DNA from: Planoprotostelium fungivorum
Lineage: Eukaryota; Evosea; Variosea; Cavosteliida; Cavosteliaceae
Assembly (NCBI GenBank): GCA_003024175.1
Contig: MDYQ01000163.1
Coordinates: forward strand, 1 to 64,000
Direction: 5' to 3'
Length of the DNA stretch: 64,000 bases
In this document: one piece after another, positions 33,581-44,893 of the stretch
How positions within the stretch are numbered: position 1 is the stretch's first letter
How the letters are laid out: each line of letters starts with the position of its first letter
The notes under the pieces: model-generated
The model's input: the letters and a program-made list of their open reading frames with translations, nothing else
What the model was told of the DNA's origin: nothing
The model's database searches: none
Position numbers and translations under genes: made by a program

Positions 33581-36322
33581 TCAGACGAAGGTGAAGACGG
33601 CCAAGATCAAGATGAGGCTGAAGAAAGTTCCCGCCGCCTGGCCGGACGCCCCCAGAACCTCTGTAGAGTTGATGGTCTTCGAGCCGATCGTCTCGGTACC
33701 TCTGATCACCGTAGGGCCAGCGGCGCTCGATGTCACGTCGACCGTTCTCACGTTCAACACGTAAGATCTCGTCGCTCCTGCCTCCCAGCCAGTCGCGAAT
33801 GCGATACTGACCGTTGCATTTCCTCCCAAAACACAAGTTTTACACTGAACTCGCACGACAACTCCACTCAACGTCTGAGTTGGATCCGTTGCATGGATGA
33901 GGGTCGTGTTGTCTGCGTTACCGTAGGTTACCGTGAGGAGACACGGTACGTCCACAGCGAGCGTGACGTCCTCTCTTCCGTTGTAGAAGGTGACGTTGCC
34001 CGCCGAGAAGAAGGCAGCCGTGACTGTGCGGTTGGTCACGTGTTGTACGGCGTGTAGCTGTCTCGTGGCGCTGATGACCTGGATTGCACTGCGAAGGGAT
34101 GGTAACATTGCAGTGAAATTTCCCCTGTTGACGCCGGGCACTGTGACGTAGATGAAAGAGCCGGTGGTCGTGGTCAAGATGGGCTTGAAGATCTGAGCCG
34201 TCACGGGCTGGTTGAATGATCCAATGTCGATCCAGTTTCCACTGACGTTGCCGTTGGACACGTTCAGCGTCAGGCCGTTCGGAGAGGGGAAGTAATAGCC
34301 GACGAGATCGTGATGGATGTACTGTGCCTTCTGTTCTCGTTTCAGAAGATGGTCTGTGAGATGTGGTCGTCACGTTGAATATGCCGGAAGGTCCGGATAA
34401 GAGTCCTGCGTCTGTGTAGACGTCTCCCCTCGAGATACGATTGTCGAGGGCTGTGATGACAGGAAGGCCCTTGCTCTGCGCGATGTCCGTTGCCACGACG
34501 ACGTACAGTCCACCGAAGAAGTGCCACGACCTGTGACATTCAGATGATAGAGAGGTATCGGATGTCACTTCTTGTATGTCAACTGTTGGTTGATGGGGCT
34601 GATGTAGTCCATGGCAGACAGGGCCGTGTTACCGTTACTGACACTTCCCACAAACTTGGTCAGGCCCTGTGTCGTTGTAGATACGAAGAGCGTACGATAC
34701 GTACGGTGATATAGTTCCAGCAGGGGAGAGTGTGAGAGGCAGGATCAACCGTGACACCTGTCAAGCGCGTCAGACTGACATGTACGGTCTGTACGTACCA
34801 GGGGGTGTGTAGCCCCAGAAGACTTGGCTCGGGACGTAGTCGACGCCATTTACGTAATTGTAGACCACACCATCACTGTAATGCAATCCCTGCTTTCCCT
34901 GACTGTTCCAGCACTCCGACGTGTACGTACGAGTCGACAGCATCTACAACGTTGTAGATGAGCCTACTGTGGTATCGTACCTTCAAACCCAAGACGAAAC
35001 TGTCTCCGCGGTAGACAAGATAATCTGCCTTGTAAAATACTTTGACTCCGTTCAACTTGAACGGATTGACACCTTGCAGAGAGGAATTCGACTTTAGCTG
35101 ACCCATCGCTGTAGCGAGGTCAGGGTCCTTCCACTCCACAGCTGCGTTCCTGTACATCTCTTGAGTTTCAAAATCTCGTGGAAAACTCACTGGATGGTGC
35201 TCCAAGGTCCAGTGTATCGAGCAGAGGTGGCACTGTATGTAACACCTCTTCCCATCTGATTGAAGTCCCAATTGGGTGTGCCACCGGAGAAATAGATGCT
35301 CCAAACGGAAGACCTGAGAAAGAGAGACATGGCTGCCTTCTGTGTGGCGTTGGGGGGTAGTCCTACGTTGTCCCACAGATCGAAGACATCGACGGTCTAC
35401 AACGCGATGAGCGGTGAAATCTCGTGGACAACTCACGAATCGCTCGCCGTAACCGTATGCGTAGGGTAGAGCGCCGTGCTGGATGAATGATCCGTCAGAA
35501 TTGATGCCGTCTTGGTAGCTGACGATGTCACATGCATGATTGACAATGCCCATGGTGCTTAACAGAAGCGATTCGTTTCTCGTAACGATGGATAGATAGA
35601 CAGCGACGAGAGCAGTGTCTACTTGGTTCGCACCTGTCCGATGTGTGAGATCGCATCATGTCGGATGGAACGAAATGATGGACACTCACCAGTGTATTTA
35701 GACACGTAGAGACCACCTCGATTGAGAAGACGGATGCAGCCTTGCTTCTGTTGTGGACTCAACTGGTTTCGGACGGAGAGGGCCATGCAGGGGATTCCAG
35801 CCAGTTTGGGCGTGTAGATGACTTGATACCACCAGTTGGTGTTCCACAGCCCTGTCATGTTGCAAGGGCAGCTCTCATAGGTAGTGTCTCCGTTGCAAAG
35901 AGGACCATCAGTGAAATCGTTGGCGAACCAGAAGTCCATAGCTCTCCTGATGTGGAATCAGCATACCGCATCCGATATGCGGCGTTCACTCACTTGACAG
36001 CAGATAAGGTGGTAGTATCGTTAGTCTTATACCAATACATGGCTCCAGCACCTCGATCGTAATCAGACTTCACTTCTTTCTAATCGGATGGTGAAATGCA
36101 CTCACTTGTGACCGCCCAGTGATTCGGTGCAGCCCACGAAGCTCTAGAAGCAGCGCATCCGGAGAGGTAGTCGATGTTCGAGAAGTTTCCAGAGGAGGTC
36201 AGAGCGGCCATCGCAGTTGCGGAGGCACCCGACGTTCTGGAGAGTATCCTCGATGCCACATCGTCGATGATGGACGCCGACGCGAACAGACAAAAGATGA
36301 GAGAGAAGAGGGCTCTCTTCAT
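33581..36322 (-). CDS. secreted polysaccharide lyase family 8
   Basis: Extracellular lyase of the hyaluronate/chondroitin/xanthan lyase family, cleaving uronic-acid-containing polymers by beta-elimination. It begins with a signal peptide (MKRALFSLIFCLFASASI). The alpha-toroid follows, with NTNWWYQVIYTPKLAGIPCM (catalytic Asn region), the DGSFIQHGALPYAYGYG block with the catalytic His and Tyr, and TPNWDFNQMGRGVTY with the Arg region. Beta-sandwich exons follow (RNAAVEWKDPDLATAM, GVKVFYKADYLVYRGDSF, SQGKQGLHYSDGVVYNYVNG). The C terminus ends in a hydrophobic stretch (AAGTFFSLILILAVFTFV) after a small-residue site, which fits GPI anchoring. About nine introns. Polymer specificity is not readable from the sequence. 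Confidence 0.85.
34941..34960. repeat. palindromic copy of the CATCTACAACG motif
   Basis: A perfect 20-base palindrome formed by CATCTACAACG and its complement sharing the central CG, inside a lyase-gene intron. The same head-to-head form (core TCTACAACGTTGTAGA) occurs at about 15709-15724, 47883-47898 and 56129-56144, each in or at the edge of an intron. Confidence 0.9.
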
Positions 36323-36636
36323 CCTCTCGCTGCTCCTGAAAAAATGGCTGGCCGGTCAGTTCTTGACGAATCGCGGTATGGCATATCTCGGGGGACTTTG
36401 GACGTATCTGTCATACTGCACGACCAAAGAACCAGCTAATGCCTGTGCCTGGCGATGCTCAATTCTTATCCCATGCCCGCTGACCCCGAAAACTCAGCAG
36501 CAAAGACGGAGCCATCAACAACATATTCTCACGGTGCGATTCAGCAGATCGTTCTAGACAGGACAACATCGTGATCACGAGAGAGATGCATCTTGTATTC
36601 GCGGACTGTTCGAAAGGAAAGATGTTGAGGCCCGCG
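36323..36636. other. gap between GTPBP3 end and lyase start
   Basis: About 314 bases upstream of the lyase ATG and downstream of the GTPBP3 stop, with both genes on the minus strand. No gene is seen. It should contain the lyase promoter. Confidence 0.45.
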
Positions 36637-39001
36637 TTCATTTTCCGATGCAAAAGTCTGAGAAGACAATGTCCAATACTTCCTCCACGTCTACCGTGCC
36701 CACTATCCTACACGTGCTTCTCAAAGCTTCTCTCAACTCTTCCGCTGCCAGAACACAATCTTCTTCTTCCTCTAAGAATCTAAAGAGGTCAACAGGTGAT
36801 GGTGTCGATGATGTTGACGATAGTGACGGATGTGATGCATGACTGACCTCTTAAGAGAGGTGACACACTGATGAAGGTGTGTTCTATGTCTGGATCTCGT
36901 GATGATGGCACTCTCTCCTCTTTTGTCTCCCCCGAACCTCATGCAATTTAGACGATGACGATGATGATGTCGCTGTCACCATTCCGTGATCTGTTTGCCC
37001 AGGTCTTGGAAAAGTTGTGGAATATTCCGACCGGTTTTGACGGATACCATCCAAGTGATATTTCCTGGAAATTTCTCCCTCCACACCTGCATCTCCCTCT
37101 CTTTCTCTTCATCATCCACCTGTGTTGAGGTGAATTCTCTAAGAAATTTCTGATACACACCTTATTGATGACTACGATCGTCCCTGGGACCACCATATCC
37201 GAAATTTCATCGATTTTTCCAATATCATCCGCGTCCAATAGACAAATTCTCAAATCAGCGCTGTTGTACCTATTACCTCGTTCATCTACAACGAACTTTT
37301 TTCACCTCACATTTTTCCAAATATTTTCTTTTCGATTCAGAGATGAAATGGAATGATATATTCTATTCACCTCTCCTTTGCTCTCTTGATTCCTTCAATC
37401 TCGATTTTTTCTGAAGAATTTCTGATACCTGCCGTATCGCTGAAAACGACCGGAAAACCGGAGAAATTCAACGTGACCTATCTACAATGAGCCATAAGGC
37501 GGGTGTGATATCACCTCTATGATGTCTCTGGTCGTCCCAGGTTGCTCGGAGACGATGGCAGCCTCTCTCTTGGCTGTACAAAGTAAATTACCGTTGGAAA
37601 TTTGGATGAAATTTCGTTGGAAAATCTACCCAGTAGGTTCAATAAAGAAGATTTTCCCGCGTTGGGTGGTCCAAAGATAACGATCTGAGCTCCCTCCCTC
37701 ATTCTCTCTCCTGCAAAGAGATGGTTCAGAACGTCATCTACAACTGTGTTGATTCACCCCTGCGATTATCGTCGAGGTGTCTTTCTATCTCGTTGATCAA
37801 TCTCATCACTTCAGGTTGGACTTTTCATATTGTCAGGAGGAGAAATTTATAGAGGTGCACGTGTGACATGCACGATGGAGTGTCATCACCTGATCGGATG
37901 ACCTCATTCGAGATGTGTTCGTCTTCTCCAAAGTCGATGACTGCTTCATGATGGGCGACACATCGCATGATGCGCTGCCTCCAATCGTTGTAGATGGTGC
38001 TGCCCTCTCCCTGCACACGTCATCGACAGAATTTTCTCGGAATCTTCTCACGCTCATCTGGTGAAGGGCCTGACGTCTCTGCGCTTCGGTTCCCTAGGAA
38101 GACGTCAGACTACAACGAGCCAGTGAATCGATCGTTCACCGAATCGATGAGATCAGCCAACCCTTCGACTTGAATGAGATCGAGTTTTCCATTCTCAAAG
38201 GCCCTGATGAATAATGAGTCGAGACATCATCGTGATGCACGGACGAGATATGAAAATGCTCGTTGTAGACTGACCTCCTGGTGAACTCACCCGGTTTGGC
38301 GGGAGAAAGTTCGGGGAATCTTCCCAGTGTGTTGAGGACACCGGAGACGACTGCCCTTCCCCCGTGCAGGTGCAGCTCTACAACATCTTCTCCTGTGAAG
38401 CTCTCTGGACCTATCGGTGGTCAATTGACTGCAGATACCTCTCGATGATATGCAAGTGATGGATCATCGTGAGATCGATCTTGACGTTGATTGTTCACGA
38501 TATTTGTATGACGCGTATATGAATATGAGTGGTGGTTACTGAATGGAGATGATCACCACGTAAATCTGTTGTGATTCGATTCTTGTTGAAGGATATGTTC
38601 AAGTATTGTTGTATCGATGGTTTGTACCTTTAAAATAGAGGGCAATACAGGAATCTAATTTCTCCTGTGTGATTGGATCTGTGATGTCTCTCAGTGCCAC
38701 CTTCCTCACAGGAGGCAATTCCTTCTTTGTCAATTGTTTCAATGTCTACTTGAACCATTAGACATTCCAATCACACAGACGATCACAGTCCTCTATATCG
38801 CACCTCTCCCGCATGCCGTCCTGAGATCCTCACGATAGACACGGCAGCTCTACCCGTGTTCAAGCCAGACGCAAGTGAGAAGACAGTCGAGGCGCTCGTA
38901 CTCGAATCGTGATAGACCCAGCGTAGCCCACCCACTCGATGGACCCTCCCTCTCAGACTCGTCCTCCATACCTTCCCCAGGGTTTCAGCCGTTTTCCACA
39001 T
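36637..39001 (-). CDS. GTPBP3: mitochondrial tRNA-modification GTPase GTPBP3/MSS1 (MnmE)
   Basis: Partner of MTO1/GidA in making the 5-carboxymethylaminomethyl group on the wobble uridine of mitochondrial tRNAs. The N terminus ([20 protein letters not shown]) is Arg-rich and amphipathic, like a mitochondrial presequence. Next come the tetrahydrofolate domain ([22 protein letters not shown]; later [16 protein letters not shown] and [17 protein letters not shown]), then a G domain inserted in the helical part: [36 protein letters not shown]. The helical domain resumes with [17 protein letters not shown] after an intron at about 36920-36975, and the C terminus is the diagnostic FCIGK. Reading through that intron would wrongly end the protein at QITEW. 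About ten introns, several holding CATCTACAACG-like copies. Confidence 0.92.
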
Positions 39002-39281
39002 TAGGGGCTGTGGATCATCGAGCTTCTCCCAGATTTCCAGGCGTTCTCCGCAGCGACTTCACATAAGACCACGGTTTCATTCGTAATGAAATTTCACATA
39101 GAGATACAAACTTTACGACCAGCGGCACACCACACGCATTGTCAGCTGGACGCATCACGGTTCTTATCGAGAACTCTCCAAGCTATCTCTCCGACGCAAG
39201 ACAGGGAGAAGAAATCATTCTCTCTCTTCGCTACCATCAGCAAACACACACCCACGCACGCACGAACGCATTCTATTTATC

Positions 39282-39476
39282 ATGGCTATCTTCAACACAA
39301 TCATCCAGAAGCTATCACCCACCACCGGCAGATCGAAGACATTAGCGACCTCTAAAGAGGAGAAGCAGAGACGCAGGAACGTCCGCATGGACGTCCCCCG
39401 AGAGCTGTGTCTGAGAAAGTCGGAACCATTCGATCCCTGCGAAGTCTTAACATCGTGTGTCGATCACGATGAGTAA
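39282..39476 (+). CDS. hypothetical 64-residue protein
   Basis: Single uninterrupted frame from ATG: MAIFNTIIQKLSPTTGRSKT, a basic stretch KEEKQRRRNVRMD, and an end VLTSCVDHDE with three Cys overall. No family is recognised. It is divergent from GTPBP3 with a 280-base gap, and the following bases are AT-rich as in a 3' flank. The composition is protein-like, but the length gives weak support. Confidence 0.45.
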   Translation: MAIFNTIIQKLSPTTGRSKTLATSKEEKQRRRNVRMDVPRELCLRKSEPFDPCEVLTSCVDHDE

Positions 39477-39755
39477 ACACACAAACACCACCGTCGCTGC
39501 CATATCTATACATAAAAATCCATTGGATTGTAACTGTCCTCTCGTCTCATTTCATCCATCAAAACCCACGATGTCTCTCAATATTTTTCTCTATCGTGGC
39601 GTGTCGTATTCATTTATTCTTTCATTCTCTTCCTCTATGAAAACAATCTCCACCATCCCATCTTTCTCATACATTCTCGTCATGCAGATGGAGTCCAAAA
39701 CTCTTTCATCGTGCCTATGAATAACTTGACATTTATTGAAACAAGGAAGAGAAGA

Positions 39756-41688
39756 CTATCCGAACAGAGTGCCGTGGCATTCCTTACAGTAAGGCTTCTG
39801 GTTGTGCTCCGTGTAGCTGCCGCCCGAGAGAGGGAAGGCACAGAAGGCACAGACGAATTCCTCCGGATGCCACTTCTACAACGAGCCATCAGACCCACGT
39901 CATCATCATCATCATCGTCACCTTTCCAAAGGCAGTGATGGAACGGCCGACGATGACCTTTCCACACCCTCCACAGACGCTGCCGCTCTGCATGTGGTAG
40001 TGAGCCTCACAGAATGGCTTTCCTCCGTATTCAAAGAAGGTCGAGTTGACGAGTGACTTCCTGCAGAAGTTGCACTCAAAGTGCTCGGGATGCCACTGTG
40101 TGCCCAGGGCAGTGATGCAGTCACCTCTTACGGGCTCGCTGCAGCCGGCACACTTGGGTGCAAAGACTGTAAATCATCAATATCGTCTCGTTGTAGATCA
40201 AATAGTGCCCCGTTGTAGATGTAAAATTGGTGGGTTGTAGACGTAGAAATGGCGCGTTGTAGACTCACCGTTGTAAAAGTCGGCCTCACAGTAAGGTCTC
40301 CCGTCTCTCTCAAAGAAGACACCGTTCTCAAAGGGTCTCAGACACTGAGTGCAGATGAAATGGTCCGAGTGCCACTTCTTTCCGATAGCCGTCACACAAC
40401 GGTCCGTGATGGGTTTGTCACAGTGGGCACACTTTGGACAACACAGCTCCTTGTAACACCTCTCACAAGTGGCGGCGTTGTTGTATTCGAAGAAGAGACC
40501 TACGGCCGTCAGCGTTGTAGATCGTCTCGAACGTTCGTGCCCACCGGTACCGATGGGAGACCTGCACTGACCACAGGCGAAATGTTCCGGATGGTAAGAA
40601 GATCTCAACGCTTGGATGATTTCTCCGTAGATAGGCTGCTGACACGTCTTACAGGTGGCCTTACCTGCACCACCACCACCGATGTCGGGCGTGGGCATTG
40701 TAGATTGAACCGCAGCGATATTGTCCATCTGAGAATTCAAATTGTTGAGGAGGGTGTCCAGCTCGTCTGGCTTTCTCACGCCTGCCCGCGTGAATTTTAC
40801 AAGAAATTTCGTGGGCCCCACCTGGGACGACGGGAGGGGGTAAGTTGTTGCTCATACTCAGATTTGTCGAATCGCGGTAACCAGTGTAAGAGGGTGGGGC
40901 GTTGTAGGCTGGTGGTGGAGGTAGTTCACTACCGTACATGGTGCTGACTGGACGCGAGGGATTCGGGTTGTACGCGGGAGAGCCGTTATAAGCGGGTGAC
41001 GCGTTGTAGACGGGTGGAGCCTGGTAACCCGTGTAGGCTTGGTCGGTGCCGGCGATAGAGTTGCGAACTTGGGGGGGCGAGGTGTAGACGGACGACACCG
41101 GTCTGGAATGGTCGCCGGGTGATCGGAGGGAGTTGTATGAGCTTCCTGGCTCGGAGACTGGCTCGCTGAATGCGGCCATAGAGGAGCCTGGATGATGGTC
41201 AGTGTGGATATGGACATACGATATATGTCGCACCGATCTGTTTGCTGACTGTGGTTCCCGGGCGGGTGGGAGCTCTAGCTTGTGCGTTCGAAGCGGCGGA
41301 TAGACTCTCCATCAGGGCATCGAGATCATCGACGGTTGTATTGGAAGATGCTCTGGCGGAAGCCTGTGCGGCGGCGGGTACAACGGGAGGAGAAGCCACG
41401 GGTGCAGGCTTTGCTTCCGCCTGTTCCATTTTCTTCAGAATCAGTTGACTCGAATGGGTAATGACCGACGGCGGTGCAATGCCGGTAGAGTAAAACAATC
41501 CCTCTTTTAAAAAAGAAACATCATCTCACCTGCTGAGGTGTGGGGGCAGCTAATACCTCCATCAGAGAGGCTAATTCATTCAGATCGACACGCGAGGTAG
41601 GTGGTCGTGCCTTTCTGGCCGAAGTAGACTCGTCTTGTGTCCCTCGACGGCGGCCAAGATCGGAGAGGAGGGAATCGAGATCGTCCAT
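39756..41688 (-). CDS. PXN: paxillin (four LD motifs, four LIM domains)
   Basis: Adhesion scaffold linking membrane contacts to actin. Dictyostelium PaxB is the amoebozoan counterpart. LD motifs in order: [12 protein letters not shown] at the extreme N terminus, [30 protein letters not shown] and [16 protein letters not shown] Tyr/Pro/Ala-rich linker follows the third ([31 protein letters not shown]). Four LIM domains close the protein: [20 protein letters not shown]..., [20 protein letters not shown]..., [20 protein letters not shown]... and [20 protein letters not shown]..., ending [13 protein letters not shown]. All zinc-ligand spacings appear intact. About six introns. The intron at about 40168-40266 carries four sense copies of the TCTACAACG motif in a row. 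Confidence 0.93.
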
Positions 41689-42333
41689 TTTCTATAGACA
41701 ATGTTATAATGGACGACTTGAACTTTTAAGAAACGAGAAGGGAATGGAAGCGATAATGACCAACCTCTGGATGATTGGAGGGGGAAAGGTGTGGCGGAGA
41801 AAACGGCGGTTCTTCGGATCTTTATTTTGCGAATGCGATCCGCGTCTGTATCTATGAATGGAGGAAAGGATATGTTCTGTTCTTATGCAGAATGCATCTT
41901 TTCGCACCTCTATAAGTTCTCATGGCTGATGTGCACATCGATATTTTCATCGTGTGATGTGATGTGAAATTCTGTCTCATTTGTTGTCCAACATAGAGAT
42001 CCTGCATGTGATATGTCGGTGCCTTCGAATGGGTGGCACTGCACGATGACGTTGTCGGTGTGTCGCAGTCGAAATTGCCACGTGTAGGAACGCCACCTGT
42101 CGTGCGTGACTTCACGTCGATACACCACAGGGACACCAGATCTATATCTACCGCACACACCACATCCTCCACCACAACTCTTCCATCATGCGCCCATCAC
42201 CGTCCTGTCTTCTCATCTCGAGTCTTCATTTATTTATACGGCTCTCTGGCCTCCTCCAATTGATCAGTACATCGCCTCACACCTTGGATCTATCTCGTGT
42301 TAGAAATAAAAGAATAGAAAAATGTTTTAAAGT
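41689..42333. other. gap upstream of paxillin, possible orphan exon
   Basis: A minus-strand frame at 41910-42200 reads YRSGVPVVYRREVTHDRWRS, then TWQFRLRHTDNVIVQCHPFE. This looks protein-like, but it has no ATG and no neighbour exon that I can join. The rest is likely the promoter of paxillin and the 3' flank of the TMEM135-like gene. Confidence 0.3.
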
Positions 42334-44066
42334 TCACCTCTTGGGATAGGTGAACCCGGTCTTGGTGAACCAATCTGGATGGAAGGCCCTGGAAAGCGAA
42401 TCACTTTCTCGGAATCTTCCATCTACAACGAGCCTCACCTCGCCACCGGCTCGTAGTCCAGAGCCCTGCCCCCCGAGACATTGACGAGAAATTTCTGATA
42501 AGAAGGTCTGAGGTTGAAAGGCTCGATGACGCAGGCATAGAAGAGGATACCACACCCCAGGGTGAATAACATTACGTCTCCCTTGGGAACTGTACGTACG
42601 TAACCGTTATCCACACCAGTACGGAAGGCTCCTTCAGCAGCCTGTAAAATGGATCAACATTTATTTTTCGCGGTATGGATTTATTGTTTTTTATTCGATT
42701 GAATGAGAAAGAACGTGAAGAGTGAAAATGTTTCTCACCTTGGATGCAAAGTACATGGCAATCTCGGTGCTGGGTGAATAGAACATAGATAAACCAGAGA
42801 CGGCACCACTGATGAAGGTGTGGAGACGGGCTGTCTTCGTTTAGAATGTCTGAAGATCTTCAGATTACACTCACTCGATTCACCCGTCAAGATACGCAGG
42901 GCCAGCAGCGTGAACCTACGTCCGTCAATTCATCTACAACGACTCCATCTACAACGATTCGATCTACAACGCTCACCTCCAACCGCCGACCATGAGGAAG
43001 AGGAAGAGGGAGAACTGCATGGTGTTCCCGCCAAAACTCTTCAGGCAGATCTTGTACAGGGCACCCGCCAGAGACTTCTTCACCTTTGCGTTAGAGAAGA
43101 GACGAGTGCGAAGGAGGCCAATCATCGATACCAAAAAACCGAATCCACCACGAATGGCAATTCCCATGAAGAAAGCCCTCGCGGTACTCTGTACAAGGCT
43201 CAGGGTTTAATTCCGATTTTCCCGCCGAAACCGGAAGAATCCGGAGAAACTCTCACCTTCACGGCGATGGTGAGCTCTTTGCGTATGGAGTGAAAGAACT
43301 TTGTGCGTCTCTCTTTCGCTTCTTCGATTGTCTCGCCTTCCCTCCTGACGCCCAGTAGAACACCCCTGCCTCCTTCTTCGTTACGCAGGGCCAGCTGCGG
43401 GTGATCATCTCTGTCCCCCAGGAAGAATTTCAGAATGCTCCGAATGTTTCCCAGATTCTTGCGTTGGTAGTGATACTGGGAGGAGTCAATCTACAACGAG
43501 GCGAGGGATTTCACCTGGTAGGAGAGGAGTGACATGGCCATGACGAAGATGAAGCAGTTGGCCTTGGGGACGAATTTGGCCCAGCCTCTGACGACGGCCA
43601 TTTTGTACAGAGTCTCTACGAGTTGGTTGACGGTGTAGACGACGAGCTCATTTCTCCTCGATGGATGCTCGATGTTGATGCAGATGAAGCCGGTGACGAG
43701 ACCACCTGGATGTGAATGAGTTCGTGTGACGCGATCTGAATTGTGTGATGATGTCTTCGGGTAATATCGAGATGATGTGAAGATAGAATGTATCACCAAT
43801 AAAGGCATAGATGGGATGGTTACGTCCAGTAGTCTTGCGTAGCCAACATTGGATTGGAGCCGTACCGGTAGGAAGAGTGGCGAGAAAGACTGTAAGAATG
43901 TAAATTCATGGAGAGAGTTGGAGATAATCACTCGAAGAGCGGATGATGGAAGGTATCGTCTTTTTGATAAAGTGTTGTGGGTTCTTTCTGTGTGTTATGA
44001 TGGCGGGTAATAGGTACATTGGAGTGTGCATTTTCAATGCAAACTTGAATGCGTCGAGCCACACAT
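42334..44066 (-). CDS. TMEM135-like multi-helix membrane protein, 5' end uncertain
   Basis: Homologue of TMEM135, a peroxisome/mitochondria-linked protein affecting organelle dynamics. Readable exons give LDAFKFALKMHTPMYLLPAI, HRKNPQHFIKKTIPSIIRSS, IFLATLPTGTAPIQCWLRKT, GLVTGFICINIEHPSRRNEL, VYTVNQLVETLYKMAVVRGW, a charged loop (RNEEGGRGVLLGVRR), GIAIRGGFGFLVSMIGLLRT, RLHTFISGAVSGLSMFYSPS, and CVIEPFNLRPSYQKFLVNVS near the C terminus, which ends WFTKTGFTYPKR. The duplicated HxPxYLLPA and EPxNLRPSY blocks are the family mark. The N-terminal Cys-rich segment expected upstream of LDAFKF was not located, and an acceptor near 44066 suggests another exon to its right. Nine or so exons. Confidence 0.78.
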
Positions 44067-44089
44067 CCCTTCAATTGACTTAGAAACTG

Positions 44090-44893
44090 GCATTTGGATG
44101 ACGAATCATGATACGATACGGCATATGATCTCGTCGCTGGATTTTTGTCTCACTTTAAAACGCCATTGCAAGAATCGTTGGATCTGTGGAATGCTTCCGC
44201 ACAGGTAGCCATCCACACATTTTCAGGGGTCAGCTCAGTGGTGACTCTTCCCATTGTGAGAGAGAATTATATGATAGAGGTGAACGTGACTATGTTGACA
44301 ATCCAAATGAGTTGGGCCTCTCGTGGTGGGTGATACGATGTAATAATGAGCGGAAGAAATGCTTTTCCGTGCTCGGAGTTGTTCCGATTTATCCGATTCT
44401 AACGGCTCAATTGGTGAACCAGGCAGCCTCTGTCTCTATTCAGATGTCGAGCCATACGGTGAGGGCTTATCTCGAAATAGGAGATGATGGATGACGTGGA
44501 ATGACGTGCTATGAAATATGGCTTCTACAAGATTGTAGTGTGACATCATCTCACTGATTCAGATCGATCTACGGCCCGATATGGTTGAAAACTGTCTAGC
44601 TAGCTACTGAATTGCACCATTCAGAGGGGAAGCCAAAGAAAACATCTGAAGACAAACCTCTGGGTGATTCCAACAACAGTAAGAGGAATCATCTTCATCC
44701 ATGCACTTGTGAGTAAACGGTGATCTTGTACAATAGGTGGCTGTACCAGCTTAAGGTTTATTGTAAGGGCCTACACTGGGACGGTTCTCATCACTATGTA
44801 AGACTACAACGAGGAAATTAGCGGCAGATTTCCGAAAGGATCTTCTGCCTTTGGAAGGAACAAGAGCCATCTCATCCATTAGAAGGTGGCGTG
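44090..44893. other. unassigned gap
   Basis: May contain the first exon of the TMEM135-like gene on the minus strand and the ELL promoter on the plus strand. A plus-strand frame 44145-44333 (VAIHTFSGVSSVVTLPIV) followed by a frame-shifted one to 44494 looks weakly coding, but no splice site joins them. Confidence 0.3.

Noticed and set aside
36976-37158. GTPBP3 ending at QITEW with no FCIGK tail
   Set aside because: That stop is intronic. Splicing at about 36975/36920 restores the helical domain and the diagnostic FCIGK end at 36637.
42973-43293. Plus-strand frames antisense to the TMEM135-like gene
   Set aside because: The minus strand carries the family blocks GIAIRGGFGFLVSM and GNTMQFSLFLFLM, so the pl us-strand frames are shadows.
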